18,428 nucleotides of DNA from Pasteurellaceae bacterium (GTDB lineage Bacteria > Pseudomonadota > Gammaproteobacteria > Enterobacterales > Pasteurellaceae), in contig CAAELW010000193.1 in assembly GCA_900756875.1 (NCBI GenBank), positions 1 through 18,428 on the forward strand. The letters are read 5' to 3'. The notes below the pieces were generated by a model that saw nothing but the letters and a program-made list of their open reading frames with translations, was not told the origin of the DNA and made no database searches. Below are positions 8,409 to 16,344 of the stretch, piece by piece (the first letter of the stretch is position 1; every line of letters begins with the position of its first letter). Made by a program: the position numbers and the translations under genes.

Positions 8409-9761
8409 TTATTCAAACAACGATTTATGTAATGAACGTACTACGTCATCCGCTTTGTCACTATACGCTAGCATACAAATGTTATTCGTGCTTGCGCCAT
8501 AGCTAATCATGCGAATGTTATAGCCTTCAAGCGTGTCAAAAATACGTTTTGCCACACCTGAAGCAAGGTGTAAATCATTTCCAATTAATGCGACGAGCGA
8601 TAAGCCTGTATCAACTTTCACGGTACAGTATTGGCTTAATTCTTCTAATAATTCAGGAGAAAGTAATTCTACACCAGATGAAGCTGAGCCTGTTTTATCT
8701 AAGGTTAATGCAATGCTTACTTCAGAGGTTGTGATCGTATCCACTGAAATTTTATATTTTGCTAAGATAGTGAATACATTCGCTAGGAAGCCTTGTGCAT
8801 GTAGCATACTGAGACTTGAAAGGGTTAACAGGGTTTGATCGCGACGTAATGCAATTGCACGGAATGTCGGACGAGGTTGTGGATCGCGTGTTACCCAAGT
8901 ACCACCAGCATCTGGCGCTTTACTTGAACCCACATAAACAGGAATATTACTACGCACCGCTGGAAGTAATGTTGCTGGGTGTAATACTTTCGCACCAAAG
9001 GTTGCCATTTCAGCTGCTTCAGCAAAACTCATGGTATCAATACGTTGTGCATTTGGTACGATACGTGGATCGGTCGTATAAATACCGGTCACATCAGTCC
9101 AAATTAAGACGTCTTTTGCGTTTAATACTTCTGCTAAAAGTGCAGCAGAGTAGTCGCTACCACCACGCCCTAAAGTTGTGGTTTTACCGCCTGGTTCACG
9201 ACCGATAAAGCCTTGAGTGATGACTAATTCACCTCGGTCAATTAATGGTTTTAATAAATTATCACAGTTCGCTTGAGTTTGTGAATCATCTGGTGCGGCT
9301 TTACCAAAGTTATCATTAGTTGCTACTAAAGTACGTACATCAACCCAAGTTGCAGAGGCTTGTAATTCTCTTAATACTTCAATGAAAATTTGCGTTGACA
9401 TCATTTCACCATGACTAATGAGCTCATCAGTTAAAGCAAGTGATGTCGCAAGGCTAGCGGCTTCAGAAAGTGCGGTAATATTTTCTAAGTATTTTTCAAT
9501 GATAGGACGAACGCGACTGTCATCTTGTAATTCATTTAAAATGTTTTCTTGAATTTGGCGGACTTCACCAATTAATTTTGCACGTTCTTCAGCTTCTACG
9601 CCATTGGCTAAGGCAACTAATAAATTTGTTACACCAGCTGATGCAGAAAGTACCACAACGCGAGTATTAGGATCTGCAATGACGATTTTGGCACAAGCTT
9701 GCATAGCGGAATAGTTCGCGACGGATGTACCACCAAATTTTGCTACCGATAAATGAGACAT
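8409..9761 (-). CDS. lysC: Aspartokinase III (lysine-sensitive type)
   Basis: LysC phosphorylates L-aspartate with ATP to give aspartyl-4-phosphate, the entry to lysine, threonine and methionine synthesis. The 450-residue length matches monofunctional E. coli LysC (449) rather than the longer ThrA or MetL fusions. The kinase domain starts with AKFGGTSVANYSAM (7-20) and contains GKTTTLGRGGSDYSAALLA, which binds ATP and aspartate. Two ACT domains after about residue 300 provide the allosteric lysine site. AGAGGA precedes the ATG by seven bases. Upstream, a TTGACA promoter starts a short leader. I looked for the lysine riboswitch common upstream of lysC in gammaproteobacteria and the 167-base gap to the next gene does not hold one. 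The isozyme call rests on length and overall similarity; lysine inhibition is from the family. Confidence 0.95.
   Translation of the reverse strand: MSHLSVAKFGGTSVANYSAMQACAKIVIADPNTRVVVLSASAGVTNLLVALANGVEAEERAKLIGEVRQIQENILNELQDDSRVRPIIEKYLENITALSEAASLATSLALTDELISHGEMMSTQIFIEVLRELQASATWVDVRTLVATNDNFGKAAPDDSQTQANCDNLLKPLIDRGELVITQGFIGREPGGKTTTLGRGGSDYSAALLAEVLNAKDVLIWTDVTGIYTTDPRIVPNAQRIDTMSFAEAAEMATFGAKVLHPATLLPAVRSNIPVYVGSSKAPDAGGTWVTRDPQPRPTFRAIALRRDQTLLTLSSLSMLHAQGFLANVFTILAKYKISVDTITTSEVSIALTLDKTGSASSGVELLSPELLEELSQYCTVKVDTGLSLVALIGNDLHLASGVAKRIFDTLEGYNIRMISYGASTNNICMLAYSDKADDVVRSLHKSLFE
9468..9476 (+). repeat. DNA uptake signal (AAGTGCGGT) inside lysC
   Basis: This is an exact nine-base uptake signal within the lysC coding sequence, reading on the plus strand, opposite to transcription. 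Confidence 0.85.
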
Positions 9762-9809
9762 AAGATAATCCTCTAAAAATGAAAAAGTAAGATGTTGTGT
9801 TTTATGATG

Positions 9810-9845
9810 GCTATTAGAAATAGCGATTTAAGTAAAAATTGTCAA
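9810..9845 (-). promoter_or_regulatory. Probable lysC promoter with dyad overlapping the -10
   Basis: On the minus strand, a perfect -35 TTGACA (9840-9845) is followed after 17 bases by a weak -10 TATTTC (9817-9822). A perfect inverted repeat, GCTATT-AGA-AATAGC (plus strand, 9810-9824), covers the -10. It could be a small operator or simply the first hairpin of the transcript. The predicted leader to the ATG is about 50 bases, too short for a lysine riboswitch. Confidence 0.5.
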
Positions 9846-9928
9846 ATAAATATGATAAAAAATCGTATAAAAATCTTTTTATTTAGATCTTTTTTGATTA
9901 AACAGGGTAAAAATTAAAGAATAGTTAA

Positions 9929-10627
9929 CTATTCAGTAGGCATTGGTAACGGTTCTGGCGTGCCAAGAAAGTAAGGTTTTACTCCGACAATTAAGTCTAA
10001 TACAGCTTTCACGCGAGCAAACATTTCGCGGACACGTGTTCCAAAATAAACTTCAGGCTGTTTCGCGGTGAAACAAATCGCATCAATATCGTAATGTTTT
10101 GCAATAAGTATAGCACGTTCACAATGGAATTTTTGACTGATGATCGTAAAGGAAGGAACTTGGAAAACTTTATTTGCTCGCACAACAGAGTCTAAGGTGC
10201 GGAATCCTGCAAAATCTTTAAACATGACGCTTTCAGACACGCCCATCTTACGCAGATCCAAAAACATGGTACGCGGCTCGTTGTATTGAAGCGTGCGGTT
10301 ATCACCACTTAGCAGTAAATAATCAACTTTATTTTGATCGATTAAGTATTTTGATGCTTCTAAACGGTAATCGTAATATTTGTTGGTTTTACCTTTGGCG
10401 ACATATTTGGATGTGCCCAATACTAATGCATAGTGACGATGTGGGAGCGTTTCAACGTCTTCATAAACGCGATCCTGTACATAGAAACTAATAGCACGAT
10501 CAATCGTGAAGCAACCAATCAAGACGAGTAAACCTAACCCCAAAGCATAGCCGAGGAGTTTTTTCAGCGGAAGGCGAGAGAGCCATGAAAGTGCGGTCAT
10601 TTTTGACAGCATTTTGGATAGTTGCAT
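9929..10627 (-). CDS. sanA: SanA-like envelope protein (DUF218/YdcF family)
   Basis: SanA is an inner-membrane-anchored periplasmic protein of the DUF218 family. In E. coli it contributes to envelope barrier function, including vancomycin exclusion at high temperature, with unknown biochemistry. The 232-residue product has one hydrophobic anchor (about residues 24-44) and then the SanA core: ALVLGTSKY (67-75), YYDYRLEASKYLI, LLLSGDN, YNEPRTMFLDL, DFAGFRTLDSVVRA and ISQKFHCERA. These stretches match E. coli SanA closely. The start is doubtful: none of M1, M7 or M10 has a ribosome site, and the best promoter would start transcription at the M1 codon. An uptake signal overlaps codons of the N-terminal extension, which goes beyond E. 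coli SanA by roughly 18 residues. It lies upstream of lysC, 167 bases away, and diverges from metX. Confidence 0.85.
   Translation of the reverse strand: MQLSKMLSKMTALSWLSRLPLKKLLGYALGLGLLVLIGCFTIDRAISFYVQDRVYEDVETLPHRHYALVLGTSKYVAKGKTNKYYDYRLEASKYLIDQNKVDYLLLSGDNRTLQYNEPRTMFLDLRKMGVSESVMFKDFAGFRTLDSVVRANKVFQVPSFTIISQKFHCERAILIAKHYDIDAICFTAKQPEVYFGTRVREMFARVKAVLDLIVGVKPYFLGTPEPLPMPTE
10589..10597 (+). repeat. DNA uptake signal (AAGTGCGGT) near the start of sanA
   Basis: This is an exact nine-base uptake signal within the first codons of the sanA-like gene, reading opposite to transcription. It falls in the poorly conserved N-terminal extension. Confidence 0.85.
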
Positions 10628-10633
10628 ATAGCT

Positions 10634-10662
10634 AACATACTGAAAAATCGAAATAATTTCAA
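10634..10662 (-). promoter_or_regulatory. Probable sanA promoter
   Basis: On the minus strand, TTGAAA (10657-10662), a 17-base spacer and TATGTT (10634-10639) make a good sigma70 promoter. The expected start is about 10627, exactly the first base of the longest sanA reading frame. The message would therefore be leaderless or begin translation at a later Met. Confidence 0.5.
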
Positions 10663-10698
10663 GTGTAATTTGTTTACCAAATTGATAAGGAAATATTT

Positions 10699-10714
10699 AG
10701 ACGTCTAAACGTCT
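10699..10714 (+). promoter_or_regulatory. Tandem MetJ operator (two met boxes) upstream of metX
   Basis: Two directly adjacent 8-base boxes, AGACGTCT (10699-10706, identical to consensus) and AAACGTCT (10707-10714, 7 of 8), make the minimal MetJ operator. They end eight bases before the metX -35. MetJ with S-adenosylmethionine would repress metX. The site also lies in front of the divergent sanA, but far from its promoter. Confidence 0.9.
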
Positions 10715-10722
10715 AAAATTTC

Positions 10723-10750
10723 TTGACAAAAAACATGAGCTGTTGATAAT
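10723..10750 (+). promoter_or_regulatory. metX sigma70 promoter
   Basis: A consensus -35 TTGACA (10723-10728) and -10 GATAAT (10745-10750) are separated by 16 bases. Transcription should begin near 10757, giving a leader of about 27 bases that includes AAAGG before the ATG. The MetJ boxes directly upstream explain its control. Confidence 0.8.
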
Positions 10751-10783
10751 TGTTAAATCATCAACGTAAAAGGTTATCATTTA

Positions 10784-11869
10784 ATGGCTGTGCAAAATGT
10801 CGTGCTTTTTCAAGACAATCCCCTCCAATTAACATTGGGCGGACAGCTTTCGCCTATTAATGTCGCGTATCAAACTTACGGCACTTTAAATGCTGATAAA
10901 AGCAATGCTGTATTGATTTGTCACGCTTTAACGGGAGATGCAGAACCTTATTTTGATGAACCGAATAAAGACGGTTGGTGGCAAAACTTTATGGGCGAAG
11001 GTCTAGCTTTTGATACATCTAAATACTTTTTTATTTGCTCAAATGTATTAGGTGGTTGCAAAGGCACGACGGGACCCAGTTCGATTAATCCAACTACTGG
11101 AAAGCCTTATGGTAGCCAGTTCCCGAATATCATCGTTCAAGATATTATCAAAGTCCAAAAAGCCTTGCTTGAGTACCTTGGTATCCCACATTTAAAAGCG
11201 ATAGTGGGTGGCTCGTTTGGTGGTATGCAAGCTACACAATGGGCAATTGATTATCCGGATTTTATGGATAACATTGTGAATCTATGTTCTTCCATCTTCT
11301 TTAGTGCGGAAGCCATTGGGTTTAATCATGTGATGCGTCAGGCTGTCATTAATGATCCGAATTTTAATAATGGCGATTATTATGAGGGAACACCGCCTAA
11401 TCAAGGGCTTTCCATTGCTCGTATGTTGGGAATGTTAACCTATCGGACAGATGTACAGTTAGCCAAGGCATTTGGGCGAGCGACTAAATCTGAAGGACAA
11501 TTTTGGGGTGATCACTTTCAAGTGGAATCCTATTTGAGCTATCAAGGTAAAAAATTCTTGGAGCGTTTTGATGCCAACACCTATTTGCATTTATTGCGTG
11601 CTCTCGATCTGTATGATCCTAGTGTAGGGTATGCAGATGTAAAAGAAGCCTTGTCTCGAATTAAAGCTTGCTATACATTAGTTTCGGTGACGACAGATCA
11701 ACTATTTAAATCCATTGATTTACATAAAAGTAAACAGCTTTTAGAGCAAGCAGGCGTGGATTTAAGATTTTATGAATTCCCATCGGATTATGGTCACGAT
11801 GCTTTTTTAGTGGATTATACGGCGTTTGAAAATAAAATTAGAAGTGGATTAGAAGGCGAGTCTGAATAA
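10784..11869 (+). CDS. metX: Homoserine O-acetyltransferase
   Basis: MetX transfers acetyl from acetyl-CoA to L-homoserine, opening methionine synthesis by the acetyl route; it is a cytoplasmic alpha/beta-hydrolase-fold enzyme. The 361 residues hold the complete catalytic triad: nucleophile S144 in the elbow GGSFGGMQ, D305 in TTDQLF and H338 in YGHDAFLVD. Other family stretches are [13 protein letters not shown] (45-57), [13 protein letters not shown] (88-100) with its oxyanion-region residues, and [11 protein letters not shown]. Length and numbering agree with Haemophilus influenzae MetX within a few residues. The ATG lies about 11 bases after AAAGG. Tandem MetJ boxes and a strong promoter precede it. 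It is monocistronic, ending at a hairpin shared with a convergent gene. Nothing is unusual. Confidence 0.97.
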   Translation: MAVQNVVLFQDNPLQLTLGGQLSPINVAYQTYGTLNADKSNAVLICHALTGDAEPYFDEPNKDGWWQNFMGEGLAFDTSKYFFICSNVLGGCKGTTGPSSINPTTGKPYGSQFPNIIVQDIIKVQKALLEYLGIPHLKAIVGGSFGGMQATQWAIDYPDFMDNIVNLCSSIFFSAEAIGFNHVMRQAVINDPNFNNGDYYEGTPPNQGLSIARMLGMLTYRTDVQLAKAFGRATKSEGQFWGDHFQVESYLSYQGKKFLERFDANTYLHLLRALDLYDPSVGYADVKEALSRIKACYTLVSVTTDQLFKSIDLHKSKQLLEQAGVDLRFYEFPSDYGHDAFLVDYTAFENKIRSGLEGESE

Positions 11870-11888
11870 GAGCAATTAAGAACAATAG

Positions 11889-11920
11889 AAAAGGCGGAAA
11901 TTTCCGCCTTTTTTGATTTT
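11889..11920. terminator. Terminator between convergent metX and nitroreductase gene
   Basis: AAGGCGGAAA and TTTCCGCCTT (11891-11910) form a perfect 10-base-pair palindrome followed by TTTT and a second T-rich stretch on the plus strand, ending metX. On the minus strand it follows the nitroreductase stop by 14 bases with a shorter T run (TTTTCT), so it probably works both ways, better for metX. Confidence 0.88.
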
Positions 11921-11924
11921 TTCT

Positions 11925-12479
11925 TTATAGATGGCTCACGAAACGTGATAAATCTTTTGGTTTACAGTCTTTTTCTAATTTTTCAGCCGCTGTACCAATT
12001 TGTAATAAGGCAACAATCTTATCATTTTTACCACAGCCAAATGCTTCACGTAATTCACGCCCCTCAACGAGAGGACCTGTTGCCCAAAAACTTTCAAAAC
12101 CCAGTGCATTGCCTGCAAGTTGAATCGCATAAGTTGCCGCACCCGCAGTAAGCATTTGTTCCCAACCCGGTACTTTTTTTACTTCATGATTAATTTTAGC
12201 AATCACCGCAATGACCATCGGCGCACGGCGTGCAAAATTTTCTGCTTTTTTTAATCGTTCCTCACCTAAATCAAATTCAGTCACCGCTGCTTTGAGCAAG
12301 CTTTCCAATTTACTTAAACCTGTGCCTTGGATTACCACGAAATGATAAGGTTCAAGTTTACCATGATCAGGGGCATGTAAAGCCGCTTGAAACATTTGTT
12401 CTAATTGTACTTGGCTAGGGGCTGGTGCCGTTAATTTTTTATTCGATTTGCGTTGTGTTAAAAGAGTTAATGCATCCAT
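11925..12479 (-). CDS. ydjA: Nitroreductase family protein (YdjA-like)
   Basis: This small FMN-dependent oxidoreductase of 184 residues matches the minimal nitroreductase type represented by E. coli YdjA (183). Such enzymes work as dimers with two FMN and reduce nitro compounds or quinone-like substrates using NAD(P)H; the natural substrate is not known. FMN-binding features are the N-terminal RKSNKKL (10-16), the APDHGKLEPYHFVVI stretch (36-50) and the C-terminal LLQIGTA. AGGTGAERL-type helices of larger nitroreductases are absent, as expected for this short form. AAGGA lies eight bases before the ATG. An extended -10 promoter drives it in the minus direction, divergent from sppA. The family call is firm; the symbol follows the closest enterobacterial homologue. 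Confidence 0.88.
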   Translation of the reverse strand: MDALTLLTQRKSNKKLTAPAPSQVQLEQMFQAALHAPDHGKLEPYHFVVIQGTGLSKLESLLKAAVTEFDLGEERLKKAENFARRAPMVIAVIAKINHEVKKVPGWEQMLTAGAATYAIQLAGNALGFESFWATGPLVEGRELREAFGCGKNDKIVALLQIGTAAEKLEKDCKPKDLSRFVSHL

Positions 12480-12500
12480 AGTATTTTCCTTCTTCTAGTT

Positions 12501-12509
12501 AAGTGCGGT
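12501..12509 (+). repeat. DNA uptake signal (AAGTGCGGT) in the ydjA-sppA intergenic region
   Basis: An exact uptake signal lies in the nitroreductase leader and covers its predicted transcription start near 12505. Confidence 0.85.
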
Positions 12510-12511
12510 TG

Positions 12512-12520
12512 ATTATAACA
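12512..12520 (-). promoter_or_regulatory. Extended -10 promoter of the nitroreductase gene
   Basis: On the minus strand TGTTATAAT combines a perfect -10 (12512-12517) with the TGn extension. No recognisable -35 is present, as is common for extended -10 promoters. Start is expected near 12505, about 26 bases before the ATG. On the opposite strand TATGAT (12539-12544) is a possible sppA -10, with ATAACA 18 bases upstream as a weak -35. Confidence 0.65.
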
Positions 12521-12589
12521 TAGTTTTTCATAGGACTTTATGATAGGCTACGCACAATTTTTATTTCTGTTTTAAAGGTTTAATTTCGC

Positions 12590-14452
12590 ATGAATGTCAT
12601 CTTAAGCGTATTGAAATTTTGTTGTAAAGCACTCAATTTTATCCGAAATCTTGTGATGAATTTTGTGTTCTTACTGTTTGTTTTATCGTTGATTGTGCTT
12701 GTCAGCCTTTTTAGTGATGGTAAGAAAAGCCAAGTTTTATCGGGCGATCAAGGCGCATTATATTTAAATTTAACAGGCTATCTTGCAGATAACACGGAAG
12801 ATATGCTGAGTTGGCAAGAGGAATTTCAACGTTTAAATAATGAAAAAGTCTCTTATAAATATTCCACTTTTGATGTGGTGCAAAGTATTTTATCTGCGAA
12901 AGATGATGAACGCATTCGTGGTTTAGTATTGAATCTAAATGACTTTGAAGGGGGCGATCTTCCATCATTAGAGTATGTAGGAAAGGCGATTCAAAGTTTC
13001 AAAGAGTCAGAAAAGCCGGTTATTGCTTATGCCGATAATTACACGCAGGCACAATATTTCCTTGCGAGTTTTGCGGATGACATTTATCTCAGTCCGATTG
13101 GGCAAGTCGGTATTCAAGGTTTGCGTCAGGAAAATCTTTACTTTAAATCCATGCTCGAAAAACTTGAAATCACACCTCATATTTTCCGTGTAGGAACTTA
13201 TAAGTCCGCGGTAGAACCGTTCTTGCGTGATGATATGTCGCCAGAAGCAAAAGCGAATATGCAAAAATGGCTTGGTGGCATGTGGCAAAACTATATGCAA
13301 ACATTAATGGTTAATCGTCATATTACTGCCAATGATGTATTACCCAATGCACAAAAATACATTAGTGATTTAAAAGCGTTAAAAGGTGATGAAACGGCTT
13401 ATGTGAAAAAACGTCAGTTAGTGACACAGTTTGTGACAAGATTGGATTTAGATAAAAAATTGACTGCACTTTTTGGTCAAGGTGAAGAGGGTAAAGCCAA
13501 ATTAGTCGATTTTGAAGATTATTTATCTGATTTAGGCGATCGTTTCTCGGTAGATCCAAGTGAAAAAAATATCGTTGCGGTAGTGAATGTAGAAGGGACG
13601 ATTATTGATGGTGAAAGTGATGAAGAATCTGCAGGTGGCGATACCATTGCGAAGTTATTAAGACAGGCCTACGATAACGAGAAAGTGAAGGCTGTTGTTC
13701 TCCGTGTTAACTCACCGGGTGGCAGTGCATTTGCCTCTGAAATTATTCGCCAGGAGACTGAAAATCTTCAAAAAGCAGGTAAACCTGTTGTAGTGTCAAT
13801 GGGGGGCATGGCTGCTTCTGGTGGTTATTGGATTTCTTCAACGGCTGACTATATCGTGGCGGATAAAAATACGATTACGGGTTCAATCGGGATCTTTGCA
13901 TTATTCCCAACCTTTGAAAATACAATCAAAAAAATGGGAATGAGTACCGATGGCGTAGCAACAACAGATCTCGCGGAAACCTCAGCGTTAAGTCCATTGG
14001 GTAAAAATACTCAAGATATTTATCAACTTAGTATCGAAAATGGTTATGACCGTTTCTTAGATGTGGTAAGCCGTGGCCGTCAATTATCAAAAGACAAAGT
14101 GGATAAAATTGCTCAGGGCCAAGTTTGGTTAGGACAAGATGCACAGAAAAACGGTTTAGTCGACGAATTAGGTGATATTGATATAGCCATTGATAAAGTG
14201 GTCGCGCTAGTCAATCAACATCCTGATAAATACATGGATAATTTTAGTGTGCAATGGTTGGTTGATGAAGATAATAGCTTCTTAACTAAATTAGATCGCA
14301 AGCTTAAACAAAAAGGCCAAGCGTTACTGACAAATTGGTTGGGATTGCCGCAGGAAGTTCATCAAGTGAAAAAACAACTGAATGTGTTAACCAAATTTAA
14401 TGATCCAAAAGGACAGTATCTATATTGTTTAAATTGTGGTTCGGTTAAGTAA
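12590..14452 (+). CDS. sppA: Signal peptide peptidase SppA, 67-kDa type (protease IV)
   Basis: SppA is an inner-membrane serine protease that degrades signal peptides left in the membrane after export. This 620-residue protein is the long, duplicated form like E. coli SppA (618), active as a tetramer. A single membrane anchor spans about residues 20-42. The Ser/Lys dyad is split between the two repeats: K205 in VGTYKSAVEPF of the N-terminal half and S410 in GGMAASGGYWIS of the C-terminal half. The C-half also shows VNVEGTIIDG (332-341) and LRVNSPGGSAFASE (371-384). The C-terminal FNDPKG with a CLNC motif is also typical. AAAGG lies about 11 bases before the ATG. The gene stands alone, divergent from the nitroreductase gene and convergent with the symporter gene. 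All catalytic residues are intact. Confidence 0.96.
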   Translation: MNVILSVLKFCCKALNFIRNLVMNFVFLLFVLSLIVLVSLFSDGKKSQVLSGDQGALYLNLTGYLADNTEDMLSWQEEFQRLNNEKVSYKYSTFDVVQSILSAKDDERIRGLVLNLNDFEGGDLPSLEYVGKAIQSFKESEKPVIAYADNYTQAQYFLASFADDIYLSPIGQVGIQGLRQENLYFKSMLEKLEITPHIFRVGTYKSAVEPFLRDDMSPEAKANMQKWLGGMWQNYMQTLMVNRHITANDVLPNAQKYISDLKALKGDETAYVKKRQLVTQFVTRLDLDKKLTALFGQGEEGKAKLVDFEDYLSDLGDRFSVDPSEKNIVAVVNVEGTIIDGESDEESAGGDTIAKLLRQAYDNEKVKAVVLRVNSPGGSAFASEIIRQETENLQKAGKPVVVSMGGMAASGGYWISSTADYIVADKNTITGSIGIFALFPTFENTIKKMGMSTDGVATTDLAETSALSPLGKNTQDIYQLSIENGYDRFLDVVSRGRQLSKDKVDKIAQGQVWLGQDAQKNGLVDELGDIDIAIDKVVALVNQHPDKYMDNFSVQWLVDEDNSFLTKLDRKLKQKGQALLTNWLGLPQEVHQVKKQLNVLTKFNDPKGQYLYCLNCGSVK

Positions 14453-14465
14453 AACAATAAAATGT

Positions 14466-14503
14466 AAAAAGGGCGGAATGTAATTTCCGCCCTTATTTTT
14501 TAT
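14466..14503. terminator. Bidirectional terminator between sppA and the symporter gene
   Basis: AAGGGCGGAA (14469-14478) and TTCCGCCCTT (14485-14494) form a perfect 10-base-pair stem with a six-base loop. T runs follow on both strands: TTATTTTTT after sppA, and TTTTTACATTTT on the minus strand after the symporter gene. It contains no uptake signal, unlike three other hairpins here. Confidence 0.9.
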
Positions 14504-14512
14504 TCGATTAGC

Positions 14513-15445
14513 TTATTTTTCATTTTTAATATTGGAGAAAATATTTGCCAAAATTGGACCCGATACATTGTGCCAGAAACTAAATAAAGCACTTGGTACC
14601 GCGGCAATTGGGTTGAAATGTGCTGCAGCCAGTGCGGCTCCTAAACCTGAGTTTTGCATACCTACTTCAATTGCCACTGCTTTGCTATCTGCAGTATTAA
14701 GTTTAAATAATTTCGCTGCAAAGTAACCAATTAAATAGCCTAAGCAGTTATGTAAAACCACTATGCTGAAAATTAATAGACCTGATTCTACGATTTTATC
14801 TTTACTTACTGCTACTACGGCCGCCAAGATTAAAACAATAGAGATAACAGAGACTAATGGCATAGTTTGGCTTGCTTGCTCAACTTGTTTTTTGAAGAGT
14901 GCACGAACAACTAAACCTAAGAAAATTGGGAACAACACCATTTTTAATACAGACATAAACATGGCGCCTGCATCAATATCTAACCATTGGCTTGCTAATA
15001 CATAGAAAATAGCAGGGGTTAATACTGGTGAAAGTAAGGTTGAGATAGTGGTACAAGCAACAGAAAGTGCGGTGTTACCTTTCGCTAAATAAGTCATTAC
15101 GTTTGATGACGTACCACCAGGGCAAGAACCCACAAGAATCACACCAACCGCTAAATCAGCCGGTAAATCAAAGGCTTTTGCTAATCCAAATGCGATAGCT
15201 GGCATAATAATAAATTGACCCGCTACACCAATGAATACCGATTTAGGGTGTTTAGCCACTTCACTGAAATCTGCGAAAGTTAAGGTAATCCCCATGCCAA
15301 ACATCACCAAACCTAAAAGGTAAGGAATGTAGGGTGCAAAAATTTTGAATTGCTCAGGGAAGAGAAAGGCGAGAAGAGCAAAAACAATCGCCCATAGTGC
15401 GAAAGTTTTGCTCACAAAGTTAGTGAGTTTTAATAACGCTTGCAT
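14513..15445 (-). CDS. Bile acid:sodium symporter family (BASS) transporter
   Basis: This is an inner-membrane secondary transporter of 310 residues in the BASS family (ASBT/YocS/PanS relatives), expected to have about ten transmembrane helices in two inverted repeats. Conserved stretches are [25 protein letters not shown] (in the first repeat, from about residue 105) and [13 protein letters not shown] (in the second, about 261-273). These broken-helix motifs place sodium ligands next to the substrate. Bacterial members carry organic acids of diverse types, for instance ketopantoate in PanS, so bile acid as substrate should not be assumed. AGGAAA about seven bases before the ATG supports the start. 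The gene is convergent with sppA and shares its terminator; sapF lies 95 bases upstream in the same direction. I see no terminator between sapF and this gene, so read-through from sap is possible. Confidence 0.9.
   Translation of the reverse strand: MQALLKLTNFVSKTFALWAIVFALLAFLFPEQFKIFAPYIPYLLGLVMFGMGITLTFADFSEVAKHPKSVFIGVAGQFIIMPAIAFGLAKAFDLPADLAVGVILVGSCPGGTSSNVMTYLAKGNTALSVACTTISTLLSPVLTPAIFYVLASQWLDIDAGAMFMSVLKMVLFPIFLGLVVRALFKKQVEQASQTMPLVSVISIVLILAAVVAVSKDKIVESGLLIFSIVVLHNCLGYLIGYFAAKLFKLNTADSKAVAIEVGMQNSGLGAALAAAHFNPIAAVPSALFSFWHNVSGPILANIFSNIKNEK
15065..15073 (+). repeat. DNA uptake signal (AAGTGCGGT) inside the symporter gene
   Basis: This is an exact nine-base uptake signal within the coding sequence, reading opposite to transcription. 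Confidence 0.85.
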
Positions 15446-15540
15446 AGTTGCTTTCCTGTTTTGTTAAAAAGAATGAAAAGAGCGGTCAATTTTAAAGGCG
15501 TTTTTTTGAGATGTCTATGCCTAACTTGTTTTACAGAGAA

Positions 15541-16344
15541 TTAGGAAGTGGTTGTTTGCCAAGCATTTTCATCAAGCAATTGACCAAAATGACTTTCTAC
15601 AAGTAGTCGAGTAATGTTATTTTGAGGATTAGTAAAGATCTCTCTCGGCGTGCCAGACTCGATAATTTCACCTTCATCCATTACTAGTACCTGATCTGCA
15701 ATATGTTTGATAATCCCTAAATTTTGTCCGACATAAATATAGGAAATGCCTAAATGTTCTTGTAAATCTAAAATCAGATTAAGCAATTGAATACGCACAG
15801 AGGCATCTAACGCACTCAGTGCATCATCAATAATAATGATCTCAGGTTGAAGGATCAGTGCACGAGCTAAGGCAATCCGTTGTTTTTGACTGACCGAAAG
15901 ATGTTTAATTTTAAGATTGGTATAATCAGGATAAAGCCCCACCAGAGAAAGCGTTTCAAAGATCTTTTCGTTACGAGTCTCTTCATCCCAATCGGTAATT
16001 AATCGCAGTGGTGCATCTAAGGCTTGTCCAATATTTAAACGCGGATTAAACGCTGAATTTGCATCTTGGAAAACCATTCTGATATGCTGTGCACGATACT
16101 GAAAATCTTCGAATTGTAACGGTAAATCATTAAATAAGATTTTTCCTGAAGCAGGGGGGGTAATCCCTGCAATCATTTTTACTAAGGTCGATTTACCCGA
16201 ACCATTTTTACCAATAATCGCAAGCGTTTCTTTACGGTTAAGCGTAAAGCTGACGTTTTTTACCGCATAAAACTGCTCTGAGCCAAAAAGTTTGGCTGGT
16301 TCATCAAAGGTTTTACTGAGATTTTCCACTTGTAATAATGGCAT
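15541..16344 (-). CDS. sapF: Sap ABC transporter ATPase SapF
   Basis: SapF is the second cytoplasmic ATPase of the Sap (sensitivity to antimicrobial peptides) importer, which in Haemophilus handles host cationic peptides, haem and potassium-related functions. It has 267 residues, the family's usual length. Walker A GKNGSGKS (45-52) and Q-loop VFQ (91-93) are intact. Three sites depart from the ABC consensus: the signature reads LSVSQ (149-153), the Walker B catalytic glutamate is aspartate (IIDDA, D174), and the switch histidine is glutamine (VGQN, Q207). As I recall, E. coli SapF also has Gln at the last position. SapF may therefore bind ATP without efficient hydrolysis. The start overlaps the sapD stop by one base (TAATG), so translation is coupled. 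The C-terminal [11 protein letters not shown] is typical of SapF. Confidence 0.93.
   Translation of the reverse strand: MPLLQVENLSKTFDEPAKLFGSEQFYAVKNVSFTLNRKETLAIIGKNGSGKSTLVKMIAGITPPASGKILFNDLPLQFEDFQYRAQHIRMVFQDANSAFNPRLNIGQALDAPLRLITDWDEETRNEKIFETLSLVGLYPDYTNLKIKHLSVSQKQRIALARALILQPEIIIIDDALSALDASVRIQLLNLILDLQEHLGISYIYVGQNLGIIKHIADQVLVMDEGEIIESGTPREIFTNPQNNITRLLVESHFGQLLDENAWQTTTS

Noticed and set aside
8816..9208. Plus-strand reading frame of 130 codons inside lysC
   Set aside because: Opposite-strand shadow of a conserved gene; composition and sequence look non-coding.
9846..9928. A terminator after sanA in the A/T-rich runs
   Set aside because: Only AT pairing with no GC stem; low-complexity sequence explains it.
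15461..15489. Promoter for the symporter gene (TTGACC-17-TAACAA, minus strand)
   Set aside because: Transcription would start on top of the ribosome site, leaving no usable leader, and the -10 is weak.
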